Positions 1 to 5,076 of a stretch of 5,399 nucleotides of DNA are shown here, piece by piece. Under the pieces are notes generated by a model. The model did no database searches and was not told where the DNA came from. It was given only the letters and a program-made list of their open reading frames with translations. Source of the DNA: Actinomycetota bacterium (GTDB taxonomy: Bacteria > Actinomycetota > Actinomycetes > S36-B12). Made by a program: the position numbers and the translations under genes. How positions within the stretch are numbered: the first letter of the stretch is position 1; each line of letters opens with the position of its first letter. The stretch spans positions 1 through 5,399 of the forward strand of contig DNXA01000277.1 in assembly GCA_003506065.1 (NCBI GenBank), given 5' to 3'.

Positions 1-213
1 CGCAGTCGCGGTGGGTCAGCACTGTGGCAGCCGTTCATCATCACCGGGGTGCTTGGCGGCTTCACGACTTTCTCCACGCTCGCAGCCGATGTTGTGGTGC
101 ACGATGACGAGCCGTGGTTGGCCATCGCCTACCTCGTCAGCACCCTGCTGATCGGTCTGCTCGCTGTGCCGCTTGGGCGGCGGACCTTCGCTGCTTTGAG
201 GCCGATGCCATGA
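1..213 (+). CDS. crcB: Fluoride channel subunit CrcB/FluC, C-terminal part (5' truncated by window edge)
   Basis: Frame 1 is open from the first base to TGA at 211-213 and gives the last 70 residues of a FluC fluoride channel subunit. FluC proteins are four-helix inner-membrane subunits that work as antiparallel dimers and expel toxic fluoride. The diagnostic third-helix motif GVLGGFTTFST is at visible residues 16-26. It includes the Phe-box pair F21/F24 that lines the ion path and the TT pair of the central sodium site (family knowledge). The next loop is acidic (HDDE, residues 34-37), then comes helix 4, and the tail is basic (RRTFAALR). By the positive-inside rule this places the C terminus in the cytoplasm. 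The stop overlaps the next crcB start by 4 nt (ATGA), so the two are probably co-translated. Helices 1-2 and the start lie outside the window. Confidence 0.93.
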   Translation, partial: RSRGGSALWQPFIITGVLGGFTTFSTLAADVVVHDDEPWLAIAYLVSTLLIGLLAVPLGRRTFAALRPMP

Positions 214-575
214 ATCTGGCAATGCTCGGGTGGGTGGCCCTCGGGGCTGCGATTGGGGCCCCTGCTCGATTCCTGACGGATCGGGCGGTCACGCGAATCT
301 CCATTGACAGCCCGATCCCCATGGGGCTGCTCGTGGTCAACGTGCTGGGTTCGGCCCTGCTGGGAGTGGTGGTGGGGCTTGGTGACTCCACGCTGCTCGT
401 ACTGGCGGGGACGGGATTCTGCGGGGCCTTCACCACCTTTTCCGGATTCGCCTGGGAGAGCAACGCTCTGTGGGCTGAACGCCGGGGGCGGTTCTGGGTC
501 TTCGTCGCGTTGATGGTGATCTCGTGTGTCGTCAGTTTCTGGATCACTTGGACAGTGACAACGCACCTCACATGA
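210..575 (+). CDS. crcB: Fluoride channel subunit CrcB/FluC (second subunit, complete)
   Basis: This is a complete 121-residue FluC subunit, the usual family length. Four hydrophobic segments lie near residues 4-19, 37-57, 61-81 and 95-117. Conserved features visible are R20 at the end of helix 1, the helix 2 motif NVLGSALLG with pore Asn N44, and GFCGAFTTFSGF at 69-80 with F74/F77 and T75/T76. The ATG at 210 was chosen because it overlaps the upstream crcB stop (ATGA) and has GAGG at 198-201, 8 nt upstream. The in-frame GTG at 114 would lie deep inside the upstream gene. Loops 1-2 (R20, R25, R29) and 3-4 (ERRGR, 90-94) are basic, predicting N and C termini outside, opposite to the upstream subunit. 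The pair probably forms a fixed antiparallel heterodimer (inference). The 3' end overlaps the convergent 5-FCL gene by 8 nt. Confidence 0.95.
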   Translation: MNLAMLGWVALGAAIGAPARFLTDRAVTRISIDSPIPMGLLVVNVLGSALLGVVVGLGDSTLLVLAGTGFCGAFTTFSGFAWESNALWAERRGRFWVFVALMVISCVVSFWITWTVTTHLT

Positions 576-1170
576 TCCAGCGCACGCCTTGCTCAGTGGC
601 CACGGCGTCGACGGCCACATCATGCGACTCTGCTGGCACATCGACTCCGTCCTCGTGGGCGAAGAGCATTGCGATGAGGAGCGGCATCGACTCCAACTGG
701 GCCAGGGCCCGGTCATAGAAGCCGCCACCTTGCCCAAGCCTGGCTCCAGTTGCAGAGACAGCAAGTGCGGGCATGATCACGAGGTCAACGGCGGTCAATG
801 GCACCGGCTCACCTCCGATCACCTCGCGAACCCCGAATGACCCGGATGTGCACTTGCTCGCCGAGTCGCTGCGCACCCACTCGAGTGCGGTTCCGCGCAC
901 ACGCGGGGTGAGCACCTCGATGTCGGCCGCCCAGAGCAGTTGCAGCAATGGGTCGGTCGTGGGTTCAGTCGGCAATGAGAAATAGCACGCCACACAGGAG
1001 GACCCGCGTTCGAGGACGATCGGCATGATGTGTCCCGCGATCAACTCGCCAGTGGCCAGCCGATCCGCTGCCGACAGCCCAGCTCGTCGTTTGCGGATCT
1101 GGCCGCGCATTTCCGATTTTGAATACGACTCCGGTTCCTCATTCGTCGCCACACAACCATCGTGCCGCAT
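568..1170 (-). CDS. fthC: 5-formyltetrahydrofolate cyclo-ligase (MTHFS)
   Basis: This is the cytosolic folate enzyme that converts 5-formyl-THF to 5,10-methenyl-THF using ATP, returning a stored or inhibitory folate to the one-carbon pool. The family signature LGQGGGFYDR is at residues 145-154. The basic N-terminal segment RKRR (26-29), the substrate-site segment FSLPTEP (64-70) and the C-terminal HDVAVDAVATEQG region complete the fold. The length of 200 residues is normal. The start is uncertain. The longest ATG form (1170) is given, but GTG at 1152 (194 aa) and ATG at 1110 (180 aa) are alternatives, and none has a good Shine-Dalgarno. ATG 1110 would trim the conserved first helix (KSEMRGQIRKRR). 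The gene is divergent from galU, as Rv0992c is from Rv0993 in M. tuberculosis, and its stop overlaps that of crcB. Confidence 0.94.
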   Translation of the reverse strand: MRHDGCVATNEEPESYSKSEMRGQIRKRRAGLSAADRLATGELIAGHIMPIVLERGSSCVACYFSLPTEPTTDPLLQLLWAADIEVLTPRVRGTALEWVRSDSASKCTSGSFGVREVIGGEPVPLTAVDLVIMPALAVSATGARLGQGGGFYDRALAQLESMPLLIAMLFAHEDGVDVPAESHDVAVDAVATEQGVRWIM

Positions 1171-1180
1171 GGAGTGCGGC

Positions 1181-1186
1181 TAGGGT
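1181..1186 (+). promoter_or_regulatory. Candidate -10 element of a leaderless galU promoter
   Basis: TAGGGT fits the actinobacterial TANNNT -10 pattern. It ends 7 nt before the galU ATG at 1194, which places transcription initiation on or next to the A of the ATG. No purine-rich Shine-Dalgarno precedes that ATG, which agrees with a leaderless mRNA. I see no convincing -35 hexamer 16-18 nt upstream. Confidence 0.55.
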
Positions 1187-1193
1187 CGTGCGC

Positions 1194-2090
1194 ATGAATC
1201 AGGTCGTCCGCAAGGCAGTCGTGCCCGCTGCGGGATTGGGCACGCGATTCCTCCCAGCAACAAAGGCGACGCCGAAGGAAATGCTGCCTGTCGTCGACAA
1301 GCCGGCAATCCAATATGTGGTGGAGGAGGCGGTCGCTGCGGGCCTCACGGACCTGCTGTTCATCACCGGTCGCAGCAAGCGCCCGCTGGAAGATCACTTC
1401 GATCGCAATTTCGAGCTTGAAGCCTCGCTGGGCAGCAAGAATGACGAGGAGCGCCTGGCTCTGGTCACCGAGCCGACAGATCTTGCGCGCATTCACTATG
1501 TGCGCCAAGGAGATCCGCTGGGTCTGGGTCACGCCGTACTGACCGCTGAGGATCACATCGGCGATGAGCCCTTTGCAGTGATGCTGGGTGATGACCTGAT
1601 TGACCCGCGCGACCCGATCCTGCCCCGAATGATGGAGGCCAGAGCCCGCTTCGGAGGTTCGATCATCTGTCTGATGGAGGTGCCAGCGCAGTCCATCTCG
1701 CTCTATGGCTGCGCTGCCATCGAGGCTGAGCCAGTGGATGGCTTGGTGCGAGTGACCGATCTCGTGGAGAAGCCAGAAGTTGAGTCGGCGCCCAGTTCCT
1801 ATGCCGTGATTGGTCGCTATCTCCTGGATCCAGCCGTCTTTGAGGTCTTGAAGCACACCGAGCCAGGCCGCGGTGGCGAGATCCAGCTCACCGATGCCCT
1901 GCGTGAGCTTGCGACCCTGCCTGCCGAGCAAGGTGGTGGCGTGCACGGCGTGATCTTCAGCGGCCGCAGGTATGACACAGGCGATCGGCTCTCCTATCTC
2001 CAGGCCAATGTCGTGCTGGCGTCTGAGCGCGAGGATCTCGGTCCGCAGTTCCGAGACTGGCTCCGCGACCTCGTCGCCTCCTGGTCGTGA
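1194..2090 (+). CDS. galU: UTP--glucose-1-phosphate uridylyltransferase GalU
   Basis: GalU makes UDP-glucose from UTP and glucose-1-phosphate in the cytosol. UDP-glucose feeds glycolipid, polysaccharide and, via epimerisation, galactose-containing envelope synthesis. The 298-residue protein has the full motif series. The nucleotide-binding loop is AAGLGTRFLPATKATPKEML at 12-31. GDPLGLGHAV is at 106-115. LGDD at 131-134 carries the metal/UDP-glucose Asp, and VEKP at 191-194 the phosphate-binding Lys. GEIQLTDA is at 228-235 and RYDTGDRLSYLQA at 259-271. The ATG at 1194 starts right before the conserved VVPAAGLGTR segment, as in homologues; the further-upstream in-frame start at 1119 would overlap the divergent gene. 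A likely leaderless promoter (TAGGGT) precedes it. The stop overlaps rimJ by 4 nt. In mycobacteria moeA1 follows galU; here it does not. Confidence 0.97.
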   Translation: MNQVVRKAVVPAAGLGTRFLPATKATPKEMLPVVDKPAIQYVVEEAVAAGLTDLLFITGRSKRPLEDHFDRNFELEASLGSKNDEERLALVTEPTDLARIHYVRQGDPLGLGHAVLTAEDHIGDEPFAVMLGDDLIDPRDPILPRMMEARARFGGSIICLMEVPAQSISLYGCAAIEAEPVDGLVRVTDLVEKPEVESAPSSYAVIGRYLLDPAVFEVLKHTEPGRGGEIQLTDALRELATLPAEQGGGVHGVIFSGRRYDTGDRLSYLQANVVLASEREDLGPQFRDWLRDLVASWS

Positions 2091-2689
2091 ACTGGGAATC
2101 GACCCTTGCTGAGGGCCGAGTGGGGCTTCGTCCGATCCGCCGGCGCGACGGGCGCATCTGGCGTGAAGTGCGTGCGCGCAACTTCGACTGGCTGGAGGAG
2201 TGGGAGGCCACCGTCCCTATCGAGGGCCTTGAGTCGGGGGAGATCCCAGCGAGCTTCGGGATGATGGTCAGATCAATGCACCGCAACGCCCGTGCTGGAC
2301 GACTGATCCCCTGGGTGGTCACCTACGACGGCAAGTTCGTCGGCCAATTGACCGTCGGTGGCATTGCCTATGGATCCCTTCGCTCGGCCTACATCGGCTA
2401 TTGGATCGACAAGGAAGTGGCTGGCAAGGGCATCATGCCCACCGCAGTGGCCATGGCATTGGACTACTGCCTGGACCAACTCCACCTGCATCGGGTCGAG
2501 ATTCACATCCGTCCCGAGAATGCAGCGTCCCGGCGGGTAGTCGAAAAACTTGGCATTCCAGAAGAGGGCTTGCGGCGTTCGTACTTGCATATTGCAGGGG
2601 ATTGGCGCGATCACATTTGCTACGCCTTGGTTGAGGGTGACCGGCCAGAAGGTGTCTTGGCTGGCTGGCGCGCGACGCAGTCCACCTGA
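2087..2689 (+). CDS. rimJ: RimJ/RimL-family GNAT N-acetyltransferase
   Basis: This is a 200-residue acetyl-CoA-dependent acetyltransferase of the RimJ/RimL type (Rv0995-like). E. coli RimJ acetylates the N terminus of ribosomal protein S5; the substrate in actinobacteria is not established. The N-terminal GRVGLRPIRRRD (10-21) and DWLEEWEATVP (34-44) are typical of this subfamily. Motif A, YWIDKEVAGKGIMPTAV (105-121), carries the G-x-G (G113, G115) pyrophosphate loop. Motif B follows as HRVEIHIRPENAASRRVVEK (135-154), then the family tail GDWRDHICYALV (171-182). The GTG start at 2087 overlaps the galU stop (GTGA) and has no clear Shine-Dalgarno, so translation is probably coupled to galU. The later GTG at 2120 would remove conserved residues. 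Confidence 0.93.
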   Translation: MNWESTLAEGRVGLRPIRRRDGRIWREVRARNFDWLEEWEATVPIEGLESGEIPASFGMMVRSMHRNARAGRLIPWVVTYDGKFVGQLTVGGIAYGSLRSAYIGYWIDKEVAGKGIMPTAVAMALDYCLDQLHLHRVEIHIRPENAASRRVVEKLGIPEEGLRRSYLHIAGDWRDHICYALVEGDRPEGVLAGWRATQST

Positions 2690-2760
2690 CGTATACACCC
2701 AATTTCGCGACACGCAAAGTTCGTCAACGGCTCTTACGCGGTGTCAGCGACTTTGGGGTT

Positions 2761-2766
2761 TAGCGT
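2761..2766 (+). promoter_or_regulatory. Candidate -10 element of a leaderless glpR promoter
   Basis: TAGCGT matches TANNNT and ends exactly 7 nt before GTG 2774, the same geometry as upstream of galU. It lies inside the reading frame of a longer possible form starting at GTG 2741 and so favours the 2774 start. No convincing -35 is visible. If it is used, this gene can be expressed independently of galU-rimJ. Confidence 0.5.
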
Positions 2767-2773
2767 TCGCAAG

Positions 2774-3508
2774 GTGACGGGCTTGATCTACTTGGTGATC
2801 ATCGCCTTATGGGCTGCGGTACTCATCCCGATGTGGCTTCGCCGCCATGATCAGGTCAGCGAGGTTCGCTCGACCACGCGCTTCAGTACCGCGATGCGCT
2901 CGCTTGGAAACCAGCGTTCGGGAGAGAACATGCCCAACCCCCAGCAGACTCGTCAGCACCAAGGCAACTCCGCTCATGAGCGCGCAACCCAGCGCCGAAC
3001 GATGGTGCTGGGCGTGCTCACCGTGCTGCTCGCAGCCACCTTGTTGCTCGCCTTCGCCTCCATTGCGCCCAAGTGGCTCCCGATGATCTCGGCCGTTCTG
3101 GTGACGGCATTCCTTGCAGCCACGGTGATGACCGCTCCTGCGCGCAAGCAATCGCAGCGCATGCAGCCCGCGCCAGTACGGGTTCAGCAGCCGCGCCGAG
3201 CGGAGGCGCCCGTGGCAGCCCCAGCTATGGCCGCTGCCGATGACTGGGAGAACTGGAACGCCTGGGATGACGAGAACTCCTGGGAGGCGGTGCCTTCGAC
3301 CCTGCCTACCTATGTGAATTCCCCACGCGCATCGGTGATCCCGCGCCCGATTGATCGTGCTCGACCGGGTGAGTGGAATGGGTCGGCAATGGTGGAGGCC
3401 GCGGCCTCAATGCGCCGCCATCAGGATGCTGCAGCCGCCGCACCGGCCGTCGTTGATCACCGGACGGAGACGGCTGAGATGCCTGCCGTTCGCACAGCCA
3501 ACGCCTGA
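2774..3508 (+). CDS. glpR: GlpR/Rv0996-type actinobacterial membrane protein (gephyrin-like molybdotransferase receptor family)
   Basis: This is a 244-residue membrane protein. TM1 is at about residues 3-21, followed by the conserved basic juxtamembrane stretch WLRRHDQVSEVRSTTRFSTAMRSL (21-44). TM2 (77-97) and TM3 (101-120) form a hairpin, and a long polar tail (about 122-244) follows. Charges predict N-out and C-in. The tail holds an acidic Trp cluster (W158, W161, W164, W170), then EAVPSTLPTYV (171-181) and RPIDRARPGEW (191-201), which resemble a motif I recall from actinobacterial homologues. In Corynebacterium, GlpR is the membrane receptor for the MoeA-like protein Glp and links it to FtsZ and division; Streptomyces SepX appears related. 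Position after rimJ matches Rv0996. The GTG at 2774 is preferred over GTG 2741 because of the leaderless -10 and because it begins right at TM1. Family assignment is by recognition and synteny, without alignment. Confidence 0.78.
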   Translation: MTGLIYLVIIALWAAVLIPMWLRRHDQVSEVRSTTRFSTAMRSLGNQRSGENMPNPQQTRQHQGNSAHERATQRRTMVLGVLTVLLAATLLLAFASIAPKWLPMISAVLVTAFLAATVMTAPARKQSQRMQPAPVRVQQPRRAEAPVAAPAMAAADDWENWNAWDDENSWEAVPSTLPTYVNSPRASVIPRPIDRARPGEWNGSAMVEAAASMRRHQDAAAAAPAVVDHRTETAEMPAVRTANA

Positions 3509-3520
3509 TTCCTGCACTGA

Positions 3521-3526
3521 TACTGT
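3521..3526 (+). promoter_or_regulatory. Candidate -10 element for tRNA-Ala
   Basis: TACTGT (TANNNT) lies 12 nt upstream of the first tRNA base. Initiation about 7 nt downstream would give a short 5' leader of about 6 nt for RNase P to remove. No clear -35 is visible, and read-through from glpR, which ends at 3508, is possible. Confidence 0.4.
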
Positions 3527-3538
3527 TCATCCGCTTCA

Positions 3539-3611
3539 GGGGCTGTGGCGCAGTTGGTAGCGCGTCTCGTTCGCAATGAGAAGGCCAGGGGTTCGAATCC
3601 CCTCAGCTCCA
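3539..3611 (+). tRNA. tRNA-Ala, anticodon CGC
   Basis: The full cloverleaf can be folded by hand. The acceptor stem is GGGGCTG (3539-3545) with CAGCTCC (3604-3610). The D arm is GCGC / GCGC around AGTTGGTA. The anticodon arm is TCTCG / TGAGA around TTCGCAA, with anticodon CGC at 3572-3574. The variable loop is AGGCC and the T arm AGGGG / CCCCT around TTCGAAT. The discriminator is A73 at 3611. The acceptor stem contains G3-U70, the identity pair recognised by alanyl-tRNA synthetase. It reads the GCG codon. The 3' CCA is not encoded (the sequence continues CTGG), so it must be added after transcription. Confidence 0.97.
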
Positions 3612-3680
3612 CTGGATGACCGATGCTCGAAGATGCAGCCAAATGATGCAGAGTTGGCGGCAGTTGCCTGTTCAGGGCTG

Positions 3681-3699
3681 ATTGACGTCGCGCGTCGAT
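3681..3699 (+). repeat. Imperfect inverted repeat, possible operator upstream of nfeD
   Basis: ATTGACG (3681-3687) and CGTCGAT (3693-3699) are inverted copies with one mismatch, separated by 5 nt. The right arm touches the candidate -10 TACCAT, so a dimeric regulator could bind here. It may equally be chance in GC-rich DNA, and no regulator gene is in the window. Confidence 0.3.
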
Positions 3700-3704
3700 A
3701 CCAT
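3699..3704 (+). promoter_or_regulatory. Candidate -10 element of a leaderless nfeD-SPFH promoter
   Basis: TACCAT (TANNNT) ends 5 nt before the ATG at 3710, compatible with initiation at the start codon. No Shine-Dalgarno precedes the ATG. The upstream TTGACG (3682-3687) looks like a -35 but is only 11 nt away, too close to pair with it. Confidence 0.42.
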
Positions 3705-3709
3705 TCAGC

Positions 3710-4156
3710 ATGGCGCCACTGCTGATCTGGGCGATTATCGCGATTGTCTGCATCGGTCTAGAAGTCCTGATCACGGACTTGACCTTCCTCATAGTCGGGA
3801 TCGCAGCTGCAGGTGCGGGTGTGTCGGCGCTGGCCGGTGCACCTCTGTGGCTGCAGATCCTTGTCTTCGCTGTCCTTGCGCTGGTTGGACTCTTCGGCGT
3901 ACGTCCGCCTGTCTTGCGCCGCTTGGGATTGGCCAAGGAATTCAAGACCAATGTCGACGCGCTCCCCGGTTCGCGAGCACGCACCCTGGACGTCGTCACT
4001 GTCGAGGCCGGTCTGATTCGCCTCAATGGCCAGTCCTGGTCGGCACGGGTTGACCGCGATGGACCACTCACAGACCCGATTCCGACTGACGTGGATGTGG
4101 TCGTCACGCGCATCGATGGCGCAACCGCGCTAGTGCAGCCGTTTCATAACCCTTAG
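3710..4156 (+). CDS. Short NfeD-family membrane protein with C-terminal OB-fold domain
   Basis: This 148-residue protein has three hydrophobic helices (about residues 4-20, 23-42 and 46-65). A soluble domain follows (about 80-147) whose pattern NGQSWSARVD...IPTDVDVVVTRIDGATALVQP fits the NfeD OB-fold. This is the short form without the ClpP-like protease domain of long NfeD. Short NfeD proteins are usually encoded beside SPFH/stomatin proteins and are thought to act with them in membrane domain organisation; Rv1487-Rv1488 in M. tuberculosis is the same pair. The ATG at 3710 has a candidate leaderless -10 (TACCAT) and begins right before TM1. The stop TAG is embedded in the next gene's Shine-Dalgarno (TAGGAG), with an 11-nt gap between the genes, so the two form an operon. 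Confidence 0.88.
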   Translation: MAPLLIWAIIAIVCIGLEVLITDLTFLIVGIAAAGAGVSALAGAPLWLQILVFAVLALVGLFGVRPPVLRRLGLAKEFKTNVDALPGSRARTLDVVTVEAGLIRLNGQSWSARVDRDGPLTDPIPTDVDVVVTRIDGATALVQPFHNP

Positions 4157-4167
4157 GAGAAGCTCTC

Positions 4168-5076
4168 ATGGATTCCCTGCCTTTGGTCAGTGCGCTCATT
4201 GGCATCTTGTTCGCCCTGCTCGTATTGATCACTGTCTTTCGATCCGTGCGCATTGTGGGACAGGGTGAAACAGTCATTGTGGAGCGACTGGGTCGCTACA
4301 ACAGGACCCTGACTCCGGGTCTGTCGCTCTTGGTTCCGTTTGTGGATCGCGTGCACCAGAGAATCGATATGCGGGAGCAGGTCGTTTCCTTTCCTCCGCA
4401 GCCCGTCATCACTCAGGACAACCTTGTGGTGTCAATTGACAGCGTCATCTACTTCACCGTCACCGACCCGCAAAAAGCAGCCTATGAAATGGCAAACCCA
4501 CTCATGGGCATTGAGCAACTGACGGTAACGACCCTGCGAAACGTCATTGGCTCCTTGGATTTGGAGGCGACGCTGACCTCACGCGATGAGATCAACAGTC
4601 GGCTTCGCGCTGTCTTGGATGAGGCCACTGGTCAGTGGGGTATCCGCGTGAATCGAGTGGAGCTCAAAGCGATTGATCCTCCAGCGTCCGTACAGGAGGC
4701 GATGGAAAAGCAGATGCGCGCCGAACGTGAACGCCGTGCAGTCATCTTGACTGCCGAAGGAGAGAAGGGATCAGCAATTCTCAGCGCAGAAGGCGCGCAG
4801 CAAGCTGCTGTACTTCGTGCACAAGGAGACAAGCAAGCGGCGATTCTTCGAGCAGAAGGAGAAGCGCAGGCACTCAATACAGTCGTGCAGATGATTCACG
4901 AGTCTGGTGTGGACGAAACCGTTCTGGCGTACCAGTACCTGCAGACTCTGCCTGCAATCGCCAACGGAGCGGCCAGCAAGGTTTGGGTCATTCCCGCCGA
5001 ACTGTCCAAGGCGGTTGGACTTCTCGGCGAAGCGTTCACTCCGCACACGGAGAGACCTGTCCACCGAGCGGAGTAG
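4168..5076 (+). CDS. SPFH/stomatin (band 7) family membrane protein
   Basis: This is a 302-residue protein with an N-terminal membrane anchor (about residues 6-24). The SPFH domain follows (about 28-190), with VGQGETVIVERLGRYNRTL at 30-48, TPGLSLLVPFVDRV at 49-62, DMREQVV at 67-73 and the ERERRA end at 186-191. Then comes an 11-residue-repeat helical stalk (193-236) and a short C-terminal helix region. SPFH proteins oligomerise into membrane-associated rings or microdomains and often modulate membrane proteases (family knowledge). It is clearly paired with the upstream NfeD gene. AGGAG at 4155-4159, 8 nt before the ATG, is the best Shine-Dalgarno in the window. As I recall, the M. tuberculosis counterpart Rv1488 is about 380 residues, so the tail after the stalk is short here. 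Confidence 0.94.
   Translation: MDSLPLVSALIGILFALLVLITVFRSVRIVGQGETVIVERLGRYNRTLTPGLSLLVPFVDRVHQRIDMREQVVSFPPQPVITQDNLVVSIDSVIYFTVTDPQKAAYEMANPLMGIEQLTVTTLRNVIGSLDLEATLTSRDEINSRLRAVLDEATGQWGIRVNRVELKAIDPPASVQEAMEKQMRAERERRAVILTAEGEKGSAILSAEGAQQAAVLRAQGDKQAAILRAEGEAQALNTVVQMIHESGVDETVLAYQYLQTLPAIANGAASKVWVIPAELSKAVGLLGEAFTPHTERPVHRAE
4744..4875 (+). repeat. Four 33-nt units encoding 11-residue (hendecad) repeats in the SPFH stalk
   Basis: Residues 193-236 form four consecutive 11-mers: ILTAEGEKGSA, ILSAEGAQQAA, VLRAQGDKQAA and ILRAEGEAQAL. Gly recurs at 198, 209, 220 and 231, exactly 11 apart. The repetition is clear at protein level and only moderate at DNA level. Such hendecads form the right-handed coiled-coil stalk known in SPFH proteins. 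Confidence 0.85.

Noticed and set aside
129..764. 211-codon reverse ORF opposite crcB and overlapping the cyclo-ligase gene
   Set aside because: Low-complexity Ser/Pro/Arg/His composition, no motifs, and it conflicts with well-supported genes in other frames.
1041..1946. 301-codon reverse ORF antisense to galU
   Set aside because: It lies opposite a complete, motif-rich galU; its composition is that of a GC-driven shadow frame and it has no recognisable domain.
3682..3704. TTGACG as the -35 partner of TACCAT
   Set aside because: The spacer is only 11 nt, far from the 16-18 nt needed; TTGACG is better explained as one arm of the inverted repeat.
3539..3709. Integration site or island next to tRNA-Ala
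   Set aside because: No integrase, no repeat of the tRNA 3' end downstream, and the flanking genes are conserved chromosomal ones. The 7-bp direct repeat GATGCAG at 3632 and 3645 is too short to matter.
3457..4113. 218-codon reverse ORF covering the tRNA and nfeD
   Set aside because: Its segment ELRGFEPLAFSLRTRRATN is the familiar spurious peptide produced by translating the antisense of a tRNA gene, and the rest is the shadow of nfeD and glpR.
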